Source: Silurus meridionalis
Lineage: Eukaryota > Chordata > Actinopteri > Siluriformes > Siluridae
Reading direction: 5' to 3'
DNA: 64,000 nt
Assembly: GCF_014805685.1 (NCBI RefSeq)
Contig: NC_060898.1
Coordinates: 9,187,001-9,251,000, forward strand
A program made the position numbers and the translations under genes. The notes beneath the pieces were generated by a model. That model was given only the letters and a program-made list of their open reading frames with translations. It did not search any database and was not told the origin of the DNA. Each line of letters opens with the position of its first letter. Within the stretch, counting starts at the first letter, position 1. This document shows, piece by piece, positions 43,734 to 56,736 of the stretch.

Positions 43734-45208
43734 CAGTGAGAAAAATAAGTATTTGAACACCCTGCTATTTTGCAAGTTCTCCCACTTAGAAATCATGGAG
43801 GGGTCTAAAATTGTCATCGTAGGTGCATGTCCACTGTGAAAGACATAATCTAAAAAAAAAACAGAAATCACAATTTAGGATTTTTAAACTATTTATTTGT
43901 ATGATACAGCTGCAAATAAGTATTTGAACACCTGTCTATCAGCTAGAATTCTGACCCTCAAAGACCTGTTAGTCTGCCTTTAAAATGTCCACCTCCACTA
44001 CATTTATTATTCTAAACTAGATGCACCTGTTTGAGGTCGTTAGCTGCATAAAGACACCTGTCCCATACAAATCAGTAAGAATCCAACTACTAACATGGCC
44101 AAGAACAAAGAGCTGTCCAAAGACACTAGAGACAAAATTGTACACCTCCACAATGCTGGAACGGGCTACGGGGAAATTGACAAGCAGCTTGGTGAAAAAA
44201 GGTCCACTGTTGGAGCAATCATTATAAAATGAAAGAAGCTAAACATGACTGTCAAGCTCCATGCAATTTCTCACCTCGTGGGGTCTCAATGATCCTAAGA
44301 ATTGGTTTGAAATCATGCATGGCACGGAAGGTTCCCCTGCTTAAACCAGCACATGTCCTGGCACGTCTTAAGTTTGCCAATGACCATTTGGATGATCTAA
44401 AGGAGTCATGGGAGAAAGTCATGTGGTCAGATGAGACCAAAATAGAACTTTTGGGTCATAATTCCACTAAACGTGTTTGGAGGAAGAAGAATGATGAGTA
44501 CCATCCCAAGAACACCATCCCTACTGTGAAGCATGGGGGTGGTAGCATCATGCTTTGGGGGTGTTTTTTTGCACATAGAACAGGGCGACTGCACTGTATT
44601 AGGGAGAGGATGACCGGGGCCATGTATTGCAAGATTTTGGGGAACAACCTCCTTCCCTCAGTTAGAGCATTGAAGATGGGTCGAGGCTGGGTCTTCCAAC
44701 ATGACAATGACCCGAAGCACACAGCCAAGATAACCAAGAAGTGGCTCTATAAGAAGCATATCAAGGTTCTGGCATGGCCTAGCCAGTCTCCAGACCTAAA
44801 CCCAATAGAGAATCTTTGGAGGGAGCTCAAACTCCGTGTGTTTCAGTGACAGCCCAGAAACCTGACTGATCTAGAGAAGATCTGTGTGGAGGAGTGGGCC
44901 AAAATCCCTCCTGCAGTGTGTGCAAACCTGGTGAAAAACTACAGGAAACGTTTGACCTCTGTAAAAACAAAGGCTACTGTACCAAATATTAACATTGACT
45001 TTCTCAGGTGTTCAAATACTTATTTGCAGCTGTATCATACAAATAAATAGTTAAAAATCATACATTGTGATTTCTGGATTTTTTTTTTTTATAGATTATC
45101 TCTCTCACAGTGGACATGCACCTACGATGACAATTTGAGACCCCGCCATGATTTCCAAGTGGGAGAACTTGCAAAATAGCAGGGTGTTCAAATACTTATT
45201 TTCCTCAC
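43733..45208 (+). mobile_element. Tc1-like transposon (DD34E) inside a CTAT microsatellite
   Basis: The termini are CAGTGAGAAAAATAAGTATT and AATACTTATTTTCCTCACT, part of roughly 200-bp inverted repeats with internal direct repeats (aaataagtatttgaacacc at 43744 and 43914). The N-terminal frame opens at 44095 ([20 protein letters not shown]) and ends at a TGA near 44233. The frame 44229-44849 then covers [43 protein letters not shown] and [17 protein letters not shown]. All three catalytic residues are present, with 34 residues between the second D and E. A deletion at 44233-44275 and a TGA after RVFQ make it inactive. Confidence 0.92.
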
Positions 45209-45291
<83 letters not shown>

Positions 45292-45294
45292 GTC
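45209..45294 (+). repeat. Microsatellite (CTAT)n, right half
   Basis: About 21 CTAT units right after the Tc1 terminus. Confidence 0.97.
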
Positions 45295-45584
45295 TATTTG
45301 TAAGTTTTATATGTACATACACATGTTTAGATCAAATTCAACACGTTTTTACTGTCTTCCTTCATACCCTTAAATACCTGAGTTACACAGCAGTTTAACC
45401 CTTTAACAAAACTTTGGTCAAACGTTTGAATGCATCATTCTAATCTGCCACAGTGATTAAACACTGAAGCAATCCTTAACAGCTGATATAGTTGAAGCTA
45501 AAATTACACATGCACCTAGGATAAAGATTCATGCTACCATAGAGACCAACACTTTCAATATGTTGTCTTTAAATCTCTCTCTTT

Positions 45585-45870
45585 GTTGGTATGGTTAGGA
45601 TCATTAAACTGTTGGAAGACCCCGTTTCGACAATGTCTTGAGGTTTGTTTGAGTATATCTACATAATCTTCCCTCTTAATGATTCTGTCCTTTTCCCTAC
45701 ATAATTGGAGTTGGGGGGTTCTTATTTGCAATAAAGCTTTTCAGGCTATGGCAATGTAGGACATAATTGTTAATTGATGCCCCCAATCCTTCACCTGTTC
45801 CTTTGTTGTTATTTCAAAGAATCTGCATTTAATACAATTGCTGGTACAGATCCTTGTGGTATCTTCTGTT
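45585..45870 (-). mobile_element. Tc1-like (salmonid Tc1 type) remnant
   Basis: Plus-strand words ggatcattaaactgttggaa, caatgtcttgaggtttgttt and gagtatatctacataatctt mirror the antisense of transposase around its middle. Heavily decayed. Confidence 0.45.
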
Positions 45871-47178
45871 GTTTTTAAATTGCTCCTAATTAGTTGAGGA
45901 AGTCCTTTTTTTTCTTAGGATTTGGATTTTTCACAGAACTGGCTATAAATTGTCAATTAACTCCTAATTTTGACTAGCCAAAAAGAAGGCTCTCAAAGTT
46001 ATCACTGGAATTTCCAGACTGTTTAAATATAGTCTTGTAAACTTCTCAAACACACACAGCTATCGATTACACTAGTAATTGAGTTCTGATGATTATACCA
46101 TTGATTATTCAAGTAAGTGGATAAGTACTTCAAGTAATTTGTTTCCTTTTTAGAAAATATAAAATGTTTATTGCTGAGATTGCATACAAGAATATCTGTG
46201 AAAACTAAACCCTTTTAATGCATTGCCAATAATTGCCATATTACATCAAAACCCAAATACAAATATATTAATAAAAAAATCATAAAAATATAAAAAAAAT
46301 AAATTTCAAATGACTGTAAAAAGGTAAATGCACTGTACAGTGTTTTCTTCATTTTAGTTTAAAATGATCCCAAAATATGGAAAGATTGTTATTTTCTTTG
46401 GCCTGAAACTTCTCACACCTCACCGTTTTCTCCCTGTTCCTCCATTTTTCACTCTGGACCGTTTTTACCTGTCCAGCACGCTCCAGTGTTTTGCGGGTGG
46501 TGCATCAGTATTAATGGTCTGTGGGGAAACACAATGCTCCATGTGTAGTTAAATGGAAATATACAAAGCAAATAATTTGCCTCGATGATTTTTTGTATTC
46601 AAAATACTTAAGGAATCGTTTCATACATAAGTAACAATGGTCCTCGCAGAAAATATTGACACTTTGGACACAGTTTTGACATTTACTTAGAATGTACACA
46701 ATTTAGTTATTTAGACAATAATTGCTGTATGATGAGTTATTTTCAGAGGATAGAAAATCTATACTGCTACACAAGCTGCACATCGACTACTCTTAAATAT
46801 ATCCAAGTTTCATTTTTATAGTTAATGAATTAATTATTATAATTTAATACTTTTTTTGTTTTTTTTATTTTCAATACATTTGTAAGATTTCAAACACACT
46901 TCATTTACAATATCATTATGGTGCATTGTTTGTAGGAATTTAAAGAAAATAATGAATTTAATCCATTTTAGAATAAGGCTGCAGCATTAAATAAATGGAA
47001 TTAAATGGAAAGCGTTGTGAATACTTCCTGCACTGTGTGTGTGTGTGTGTGTACACATTATACAGTTTTGTTAATGTTATCCATAAAAATTTGGTCCTTA
47101 GATAAGCAATGTATCACATTGCTATCTCAGCAAAGATGCTGTTTCCTCTAATTTTCTCATTGTCCACAATTGAGTCTA
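45871..47178. other. Intergenic, nothing firm
   Basis: AT-rich with a short (GT)n at 47034-47051 and a possible hAT scrap near 46060-46150 (tatcgattacactagtaatt). No exon seen. Confidence 0.35.
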
Positions 47179-48789
47179 CAGTATTGGTCAAAATAATAGC
47201 AGTACAATGTGACTAACCAGAATAATTCAGGTTTTTTGTATATTTTTTATTGCTACGTGGCAAACAAGTTACCAATAGGTGCAGTAGATTCTCAGAAAAC
47301 AAACCAGATCCAGCATTCATGATATGCACGCTTGTAAGGCTGTGCAATTGGGCAATTAGTTGAAAGGGGTGTGTTTAAAAAAAAATAGCAGTGTGGCATT
47401 CAATCACTGAGATCACCAATTTTGTGAAAAAACAGGTGTGAATCAGGTGGCCCTTATTAAAGGATAAAGCCAGCACTTGTCGAACATGCATTTGAAAGCC
47501 TGAGGAAAATGGGTCGTTCAAGACATTGTTCAGAAGAACAGCGTACTTTGATTAAAAAGTTGATTGGAGAGGGGAAAACCTATAAAGAGGTGCAAAAAAG
47601 TATAGGCTGTTCAGCTAAAATGATTTCCAATGCCTTAAAATGGAAAGCAAAACCAGAGAGACGTGGAAGAAAACGGAAGACCACCATCAAAATGGATCGA
47701 AGAATAACCAGCATGGCAAAGGCTCAGCCAATGATCAGCTCCAGGATGATCAAAGACAGTCTGGAGTTACCTGTAAGTACTGTGACAGTTAGAAGACGTC
47801 TGTGTGAAGCGAACCTATTTTCAAGAATCCCCCGCAAAGTGCCTCTGTTTAAAAAAGGCATGTGCAGAAGAGGTTACAATTTGCCAAAGAACACATCAAC
47901 TGGCCTAAAGAGAAATGGAGGAACATTTTGTGGACTGATGAGAGTAAAATTGTTCTTTTTGGGTCCAAGGGCCACAGACAGTTTGTGAGACGACCCCCAA
48001 ACTCTGAATTCAAGCCACAGTACACAGTGAAGCATGGTGGTGCAAGCATCATGATATAGGCATGTTTCTCCTACTATGGTGTTGGGCCTATTTATCGCAT
48101 ACCAGGGATCATGGATCAGTTTGCATATGTCAAAATACTTGAAGAGGTCATGTTGCCTTATGCTGAAGAGGACTTGCCCTTGAAATGGTTGTTTCAACAA
48201 GACAATGACTCAAAACACACTAGTAAACGAGCAAAGTCTTGGTTCCAAACCAACAAAATTAATGTTATGGAGTGGCCAGCCCAATCCCCGGACCTTAATC
48301 CAATCGAGAACTTGTGGGGTGATATAAAAAATGCTGTTTCTGAAGCAAAACCAAGAAATGTTAATTAATTGTGGAATGTTGGTAAAGAATCATGGAGTGG
48401 AATAACAGCTGAGAGGTGCCACAAGTTGGTTGACTCCATGCCTCATAGACGTGAAGCAGTTTTAAAAAACTGTGGTCATACAACTAAATATTAGTTTAGT
48501 GATTCACAGGATTGCTAAATCCTAGAAACAAAGATGTTTGTACAAAATAGTTTTGAGTTTGTACAGTCAACGGCATACACTGCTATTTTTTTGAACACAC
48601 CCCTTTCAACTAATTGCCCAATTGCACAGCCTTAAGAGCGTGCATATCATGAATGCTGGGTCTTGTTTGTTTTTTGAGAATCTACTGCACCAACTGGTAA
48701 CTTGTTTGCCACGTAGCAATAAAAAAAAATATATGAAAAACCTGGATTATTCTGGTTAGTAACATTGTATATTATTTTGAACAATACTG
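47179..48789 (+). mobile_element. Full-length Tc1-like transposon (DD34E), two lesions found
   Basis: The element is 1,611 bp, with ends CAGTATTGGTCAAAATAATA and ...TTTTGAACAATACTG next to TA. About 200 bp at each end is inverted (gaatctactgcaccaactgg against ccaataggtgcagtagattc). The transposase starts at 47509: [20 protein letters not shown], with the first DNA-binding domain to about residue 55, the RKRK linker, and a second helix-turn-helix to VPLFKK near 47857. A frameshift there moves the frame to 47862, giving [14 protein letters not shown] and GGASIM. A TAG at 48056 interrupts, then WLFQQDNDSKHTSKRAKSW and [19 protein letters not shown] follow. All three catalytic residues remain, with 34 residues between the last two. 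Confidence 0.93.
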
Positions 48790-48796
48790 TATATTG

Positions 48797-48901
48797 TAGG
48801 GGTGTAACGGTACACGTATCCAGAGCGCTAGCATTAGCCACTAATCATGTATTTAAAGTTGTGACTTTAATTTGTGAATTTTGTGTACCGTTACACTCCT
48901 A
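48797..48901. mobile_element. 105-bp MITE (TAGGGGTGTAACGGTACAC)
   Basis: The left end TAGGGGTGTAACGGTACAC and the right end GTGTACCGTTACACTCCTA are 19-bp inverted repeats with one mismatch. The terminus type suggests hAT, but a clear 8-bp duplication is not visible. Confidence 0.8.
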
Positions 48902-50267
48902 ATATATAGGGCAAGGAAAATTAATTCAAGATCAAAATCATTTTAATTAATCCTCTCTGCTACTCATCTACATGATAGTGAAGTCCATAGTTAAGCCTGA
49001 GGACTTCTTAACTATCATTAAACATTAGATTTTAATTTGCGTTGTTGTGGTTTCTAAAAGTGCAATTTTGTGCCTTCACTAGCTGAATCCATTTAGTGAG
49101 GAAATAAACAGTAAGGGGAAAAGGGTACTGTTAAAATACATGACTAGCATTACCTAGGCGATTTCACTGTGTCAGAAAAAGACCACCCCAGCCATGTCAG
49201 TGACACCATTTAAAATCCATGTGGGTATAAGCAACATAATGAAATAAGCATATGGTGTTGCCCTATACCCTGCATTAATTCATTTTAACTTCATTTTACA
49301 ATATAGATCGCACTATATTTTGAGATCATTTAAATTAAGTTAAAAAATAATTAATACACGTTAAACAGCAACACCATAGTCTAATGTGATTGTGCCACTG
49401 ACTGGCAGCCTTTTTAGTTGCATCATACCATTGAAGTCACCGACATAACCTAGCGACTAAATATAATTAAGTTACATACACTTAGTATGGATTTAAAACA
49501 GCATCTGCAGCATTGTTATAACAAAATTATTGGTAATATTTTATTAATCAACAACACAAAATAGACTAGCAAAATAACCTACATCCTGCACACAAGCATG
49601 TAACCATGTCCATAAATATTGACATTAGCTGATTCAAGTTACTAAGTCTGAATATGGCCCTGTAATATTTATTATTATATGTGACAGGGACTATAATGAC
49701 TAACCAAGTCTAATCTGGTCTAATTTGCACTCTGCTCTCTTGAACATTTGCACTTGCATTCAGATGATCTCTAATAAATTAACAGCAATGCATTAGGGTT
49801 AGGGGAGAGATATTAGAGCATTATATAGCTTTGTCCAAAAGAAAAGCAGGGATTTAAAAATAGTGAATGTCAAATAGGAAGAATGAAATGAACATTTTGA
49901 ACAGAAAATCATTAATAAACAGTGTTTAGGGGTGAACATATTGGAGTCATGTTTTGTGTTTTAGCTGTTTAATCTATAGTGTGTAATCACTTGTTTCAAA
50001 TAACTATTCATGCAATCATTAAAAACTAGTGTTGATTTATAAACGTTTGTGGCATTGTTCAGAAGCCAAATAAACAAACAAAAAAACCCAAACATTAACA
50101 AGTAACATCATTGGGATACTGGCTGGAAGATGTGGCTGATAAAGTCAAACACCTGGTTCCTGCCTAACTGTGCTAGCTTAACCTCTACTGTAAGTATAAC
50201 CAGGCTGAGATATACATTGTCTGTTTAAATACCATAGATCTAGTAGCTAGGATTCATGTCAGGTAGA
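48902..50267. other. Downstream of dennd1, nothing firm
   Basis: AT-rich and without a recognised repeat. The dennd1 3' UTR must lie here on the minus strand; I could not choose a polyadenylation signal. Confidence 0.4.
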
Positions 50268-51206
50268 TTAGTCAAAAGTCTCCCATTTTCTATGCAAGTC
50301 TTCCATTTTCCTTTTTGTTTGTGTGGTTAAAACCGTGGATGATTCCATGGTGAGAAGGTCACTGAAGGGGTCAGTAGGTCTGTCTGCCAGGTGGGTGGGT
50401 GGTAGAGCCTGGGATAGACAGGATGGGGTTGGAGAGTCAATCAGACTATAAAGAGAGGTGCTACTGCTGGAGGCTGGTGAGGCTCTGTCAGTTGGAAATA
50501 CCCCATTCATTTTGGCTCCACTCATAGAGGAAGCCTGACTAAACATCAATACAGGTGAGGTATGGAAATAGGCAGTAGTTTGTGGTGACAAGTAGGCAGT
50601 GCTAAAGGCATTGTCATGGTGGCCCTGAGGCATGGGGTTATAGTATTTTTGGAAAATGTATTGAGGGACCTGTGTGAAGGGATTAAAAGGGGGCTGCCCT
50701 TGAAATGGAGTCAAAGAAGACCGTGGGGGAAGTGATGGTTCAGAGGGCTGTTCGCTTCCATTTAGAGGATCTAGCAGGTGAAGCAGGTCAGACCCTGAAA
50801 CTTTGCTGGGTGGCTGAGACTGTGTTAGGGGGGATGTAGTGTCTGTCTGGTGAAGCACTTGCCCTTTTACACTTTCTGCCAGCTCTTTTTCATGCTGTCT
50901 CAAGCCTTGCAGCAAAGTTACTGTTGGAGAAAGCACAGCTCCTGGTTCTGGTATTTTTTTCTGTGCTTGTGGCCGAGGAATTGTTATACTCCTTTCCCCA
51001 ATCATGTCTGTTCCAGGAAAAGCTTTTTCCTTGCTGGGAGTGGAGGGTTCCCGTGGTAATACAGACAATGGCATATTAAAGGAAGACGAGTCTTGGCTGG
51101 AAAAGGCTACACTGTCTGGTAACGTCTGGCTCCAATGGTTGTTGTGACTGGTGTGCTTCAGGTCCAGAAAAGTCTGAATATTTTCATCATCAGGTAGCTC
51201 CATGTG
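50268..51206 (-). CDS. dennd1: dennd1 last coding exon
   Basis: Acceptor gtgtctgtag/CACATG at 51206. 312 codons starting [17 protein letters not shown], then Ser/Pro/Gln-rich tail to LHRKWETFD and TAA at 50270-50268. It carries [13 protein letters not shown] and DPFSDLL. Confidence 0.93.
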   Translation of the reverse strand, partial: HMELPDDENIQTFLDLKHTSHNNHWSQTLPDSVAFSSQDSSSFNMPLSVLPREPSTPSKEKAFPGTDMIGERSITIPRPQAQKKIPEPGAVLSPTVTLLQGLRQHEKELAESVKGQVLHQTDTTSPLTQSQPPSKVSGSDLLHLLDPLNGSEQPSEPSLPPRSSLTPFQGQPPFNPFTQVPQYIFQKYYNPMPQGHHDNAFSTAYLSPQTTAYFHTSPVLMFSQASSMSGAKMNGVFPTDRASPASSSSTSLYSLIDSPTPSCLSQALPPTHLADRPTDPFSDLLTMESSTVLTTQTKRKMEDLHRKWETFD

Positions 51207-53489
51207 CTACAGACACACAAACACCAAACACTGAGTGTATGAACATTAACATGCAATATAAACACACATTTAATAAAACATGTAAAAAAGAGAAGCACAT
51301 GTTAAGTGAATTAATTGAATATTACAATGTAAAAGGCACCTGATAGCGAAAGTTGCCATGCTGTTCAATTGGCTTGCAGACCGAACTTAGCTCCTCTAGG
51401 CTCTGTCCTGAGTCAAACACTGTGTGTGTGCTGTTTATAGTATGTAAGGCATATGTTGGCTTCTCCTGCTGGCTGCTGAAGGAGTCATCTAAAAGACTCA
51501 GCTCGGATAACTTAGTATGTATTGGCCCATGCATGGCTGTGTTATTCTGGAAACACACACTCCCAACTTCCTCCTTCTTTTCCTCAAGTTCTGTGTCCTT
51601 TAGAGATTGGTAAGATTGAGACCTGACACACAGACAAACAAACAAACAACAACAACATGTAATAACTACATTAGCCATGCAACTGACCATTCTTAGACAT
51701 TTATAGTTGTCCTAACTGGATGTTATATTACATAGTCATTTAATATTGTTAGTTTTTTCACAAACTCCAGAATATATTTTAAAAGACCTATATAATTAAA
51801 ACTGATGGTGTAGATTGTTTTGTATCAATCAGTGTCTGGTATTTTTTTCCCCAAGATTCACATACACATTTGAAATTAACATATCATTATGAACAATTCT
51901 AAATTTTATTAGGTTAATTACTGGTAGAGAATAGTGGTCAGGTTGTGAATGGTTCAAAGGCAGATTAAACAATAGACCATTCAAAGGGTGTGGAGACAAG
52001 GAAGTGATCAGGAAAAGCAGAGATGAAGTCATCGTCCTGTGACAGTTCATCACCAGAGGAGTCCTCACATAGAAACACAGTGTAGTGACGTGAAGGGCGC
52101 ATAAAGCTAGTCATTGAGAAGACAGACAGACAGAAGGAAAGACAGTGTACAAGCACACAAAAAAGAAAAAAAGGTGTTAGCTGTGAAAACATCGAAGTGT
52201 ACTATAACACACCTATCCAAGAAAAAAATGAAAGAGAACGTAAAAGAGATTAATTTAATGATAAAATATTGTGCCAGATTAATTACTGTGCAATAATACA
52301 TATATGCTTTCCATTTATAGTTATTTCACATTGACATATTTAACATTTTAATCGCCAATTTTCAATATAAAATACACTGTGGGATGCGAGACAGTTGATA
52401 TTACTCCCTTCCTTATTGCCACAGATTTTTGTTCTCTGCACCTTATATTACCTTATATTGGTGCATATACTAAACTAAACAAATAATTCATGCAATTGTA
52501 GTACAGAAGCCATCATTTATTATTTTTACTATTTGTCCTTTCTCATTTTCATGTGATCACAATACCCATTTTTGTGATCTCGACGTAAGTTTTTTCTATG
52601 ATCCTTTTTTTTGTGCACTCAACAATGTTATTATTGTTCTGGAGACAGCAAAAGCTTAGCACAACTGCATCATCATGTATAAACAAATATCTAGCTTCAA
52701 ATAAATAGCTTTTTGCCTGTCAGTGACGTGACTGACAACTTACAACAACCCACCATTATCAGATACATATAATTAAAGTCAACGGGATTCTAATGACCAT
52801 TTTGATTTTCAAAAAGGTAACTCTAAGGATAAACAAGCCCCAATACCTAGCCTAAATACTATAATCAAATTATTGAAATGTTGTGCATGTGTTTATACAG
52901 TAAAACCCTGCTCATTATTTGTATTTATTTGTTTGATTGTTTCTCAAACATTTAAAGGAGGCCCATAAAAGGTTTCAGAACCCCTGCTGTTGAGTACAGC
53001 ACTTTTTGAATTAGCATTTATTGCATGAATAAAATCCACTTAAATCTTGGCAATTATTACATTTTTGAAAGTGATACTGAAGAAGTCCATGCAACACTTG
53101 TCCCATTCACAAGGCACAGAAATTTCTTGTGAAAAGTGGTAGTATTAACAATAATTCCATGTATACCATAAGTGCAGAGAACAGGTCCTTAATGAACAAA
53201 TAAGAATACACAAAGAGAGAGAGATCTCCATTGTATACCCTCCCCCACCGTCTGTGTCCTGTGTGTCACTGGTTTAAAACATTACAAGTGTCACAAAATT
53301 GTTCATTGATTTTTGGCTGAAAGGGGCAATAACATGCACAAAGGTGAGTCTAACAGTATGTTACACTTTTACATGTAATGTAAATGTATGTCATTGTCTT
53401 ACTGTTCATGACTGCCTTCGAGTTCCAGGTTGCTGTGTGGTCTCTTTACTGTTAGCGGCCATGGATGGAAAGACTACACCCCCGTGCGT

Positions 53490-53534
<45 letters not shown>

Positions 53535-55070
53535 ACAGTCAGGGTATCAAACATAGTACAAGATCATTTTAACTTCATATAGTATTTAAAATTAATAACA
53601 TGATGGCAAATAACATCTGTCCAACAGAATAAGCCAGACCTGCAGAAGTAAGATTACATACATTTTTGACAGACCTGCAGAAGTATTTTTGTGCCACATA
53701 ATTTTTGATTGCTTCCATAAACTTGTCTAAATCTTTAAAAGTACTACCTTCAAGCTAAAATTAAAAAGCCTACATTCAGTTTAAAAAGATCTCTAAATGA
53801 AAATATCATAAAGAAGGATTGGTAAGGTGTTGCGATTATACCACTATGATAGTATATTTTATATATTTTACAATATCTCTGACAAACATACATAATGGAA
53901 ATGAAACACATGAATAAAATATTGAAGTAGAGAAGCCAGCAGCACTATTGCTTTTAAAAAAATTCAACCTCCTAGATTGAAAAAAATAATTGTATGAATT
54001 GATATTACCGTAATTTCCGGACTATAAAGCGCACCCATATATAAGCCGCACCCAATGAATTTTACAAATATTTTTATTTTTACCATAAATAAGCCACACC
54101 TGTCTATAAGCCGCCTGTCTTCACTTATGTACTTTACACAGGTTTTAACGAAAGACACGTTACACACGGTGTAACGGGTGAAATATGTTGCGCTTCCTTT
54201 AGGAGCATAGTGGTATTTTAGGAATAGCCTGGCACTGCATTCTTCCGCTATTACTGCGTGTGTGTAAGACTGAGGATTATGTCCTTATTATTTTCTGATG
54301 CTGATTTCTAAGTTTCTTTGACTAACCTGTAACACTGTTGCCAAGAAAAATAAAAAAAGCAAGAGTTTTGGAAACCTGTCTGTGCTTATATGATTTCTGT
54401 TCTGGCGTTACCAAACTATCCCCTGACCCAGACTCAACGCGTTACAACGGCTTGTATCTAAACAGTAGCCGACCAAGAAAGTCATTGTTCACTGTCTTCC
54501 TCCTTCCTTTCACAACTATTTCTCTCGGGAGTTTATCTTTTGGCATCGTCGTGTGTTTAAAAATCACCCGATGGAATTTTTTTCTCCCGAAGCCGTGCAA
54601 CATAGGTGAGGTGCGTTTTTTCGTTTCCATCCGGAAATTTCATTGGTCTAATGTTATGGGGTTTTCAGTTTTTTGGCTTGAAGTTTGTGAAACCGGGAAA
54701 AACCCAGGAAAAATTCATAAATTATCCGCTTCGTTGTTTAAGCCGCAGGGTTCAAAACATGAGAAAAAAGTAGCGGCTTATAGTCCGAAAAATACGGTAA
54801 TTTAACAAATTATGCTCATGCATTTGCTCCTATAGCACTTTGATTATTACAAAATTGTAATCTGAAATTTAAGATTAAATCCAGTGGTAGAAGTTAGCTG
54901 TATACTTAATTTTAATCCTATCTGAAGCTTCTAGCCCAGGGGTGGGCAAACTTTTTGACTCACGAGCCACAATGGGTTCTAAAATTTGACAGAGGGACCG
55001 GGCCAGGATATACATACATACGCACATGATACACATGATTATATATACTGTGTGTGTGTGTGTATGTGTA

Positions 55071-55143
<73 letters not shown>

Positions 55144-56687
55144 GAGTGCAGAATTATTAGGCAATGAGTATTTTGACCACATCATCCTCGTTATGCATGT
55201 TGTCTTACTCCAAGCTGTATAGGCTGGAAAGCCTACTACCAATTAAGCATATTAGGTGATGTGCATCTCTGTAATGAGAAGGTGTGGTCTAATGACATCA
55301 ACACCCTATATCAGGTGTGCATAATTATTAGGCAACTTCCTTTCCTTTGGCAAAATGGGTCAAAAGAAGGACTTGACAGGCTCAGAAAAGTCAAAAATAG
55401 TGAGATATATTGCAGAGGGATGCAGCAGTCTTAAAATAGCCAAGCTTCTGAAGCGTGATCATCGAACAATCAAGCGTTTCATTCAAAATAGTCGACAGGG
55501 TCGCAAGAAGCGTGTGGAAAACCAAGGCGCAAAATAACTGCCCGTGAACTGAGAAAAGTCAAGCGTGCAGCTGCCAAGATGCCACTTGCCACCAGTTTGG
55601 CCATATTTCAGAGCTGCAACATCACTGAGTGCCCAAAAGCACAAGGTGTGCAATACTCAGAGACATGGCCAAGGTAAGAAAGGCAGAAAGTCGACCACCA
55701 CTGAACAAGACACACAAGCTGAAACGTCAAGACTGGGCCAAGAAATATCTCAAGACTGATTTTTCTAAGGTTTTATGGACTGATGAAATGAGAGTGAGTC
55801 TTGATGGGCCAGATGGATGGGCCCGTGGCTGGATTGGTAAAGGGCAGAGAGCTCCAGTCCGACTCAGACGCCAGCAAGGTGGAGGTGGAGTACTGGTTTG
55901 GGCTGGTATCATCAAAGATGAGCTTGTGGGGCCTTTTCGGGTTGAGGATGGAGTCAAGCTGAACTCCCAGTCCTACTGCCAGTTTCTGGAAGACACCTTC
56001 TTCAAGCAGTGGTACAGGAAGAAGTCTGCATCCTTCAAGAAAAACATGATTTTCATGCAGGACAATGCTCCATCACACACGCCCAAGTACTCCACAGCGT
56101 GGCTGGCAAGAAAGGGTATAAAAGAAGAAAATCTAATGATATGGCCTCCTTGTTCACCTGATCTGAACCCCATTGAGAACCTGTGGTCCATCATCAAATG
56201 TGCGATTTACAAGGAGGAAAACAGTACACCTCTCTGAACAGTGTCTGGGAGGCTGTGGTTGCTGCTGCACGCAATGTTGATGGTGAACAGATCAAAACAC
56301 TGACAGAATCCATGGATGGCAGGCTTTTGAGTGTCCTTGCAAAGAAAGGTGGCTATATTGGTCACTGATTTGTTTTTGTTTGGTTTTGAATGTCAGAAAT
56401 GTATATTTGTGAATGTTGAGATGTTATATTGGTTTCACTGGTAAAATAAATAATTGAAATGGGTATGAATTTGTTTTTGTTGTTGCCTAATAATTATGCA
56501 CAGTAATAGTCACCTGCACACACAGATATCCCCCTAAAATAGCTAAAACTAAAAACTACTTCCAAAAATATTCAGCTTTGATATTAATGAGTTTTTTGTG
56601 TTCATTGAGAACATGGTTGTTGTTCAAATTAAATCCTCAAATAAAATTAATCCTCAAAAATACAACTTGCCTAATAATTTTGCACTC

Positions 56688-56736
<49 letters not shown>

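Noticed and set aside
43654..45294. CTAT arrays considered as a CRISPR-like repeat array
   Set aside because: Four-base tandem repeats without spacers; a simple microsatellite.
54338..54805. 155-residue ORF
   Set aside because: Lies inside the non-autonomous TIR element and the same interior in copy 1 is not open; no motif.
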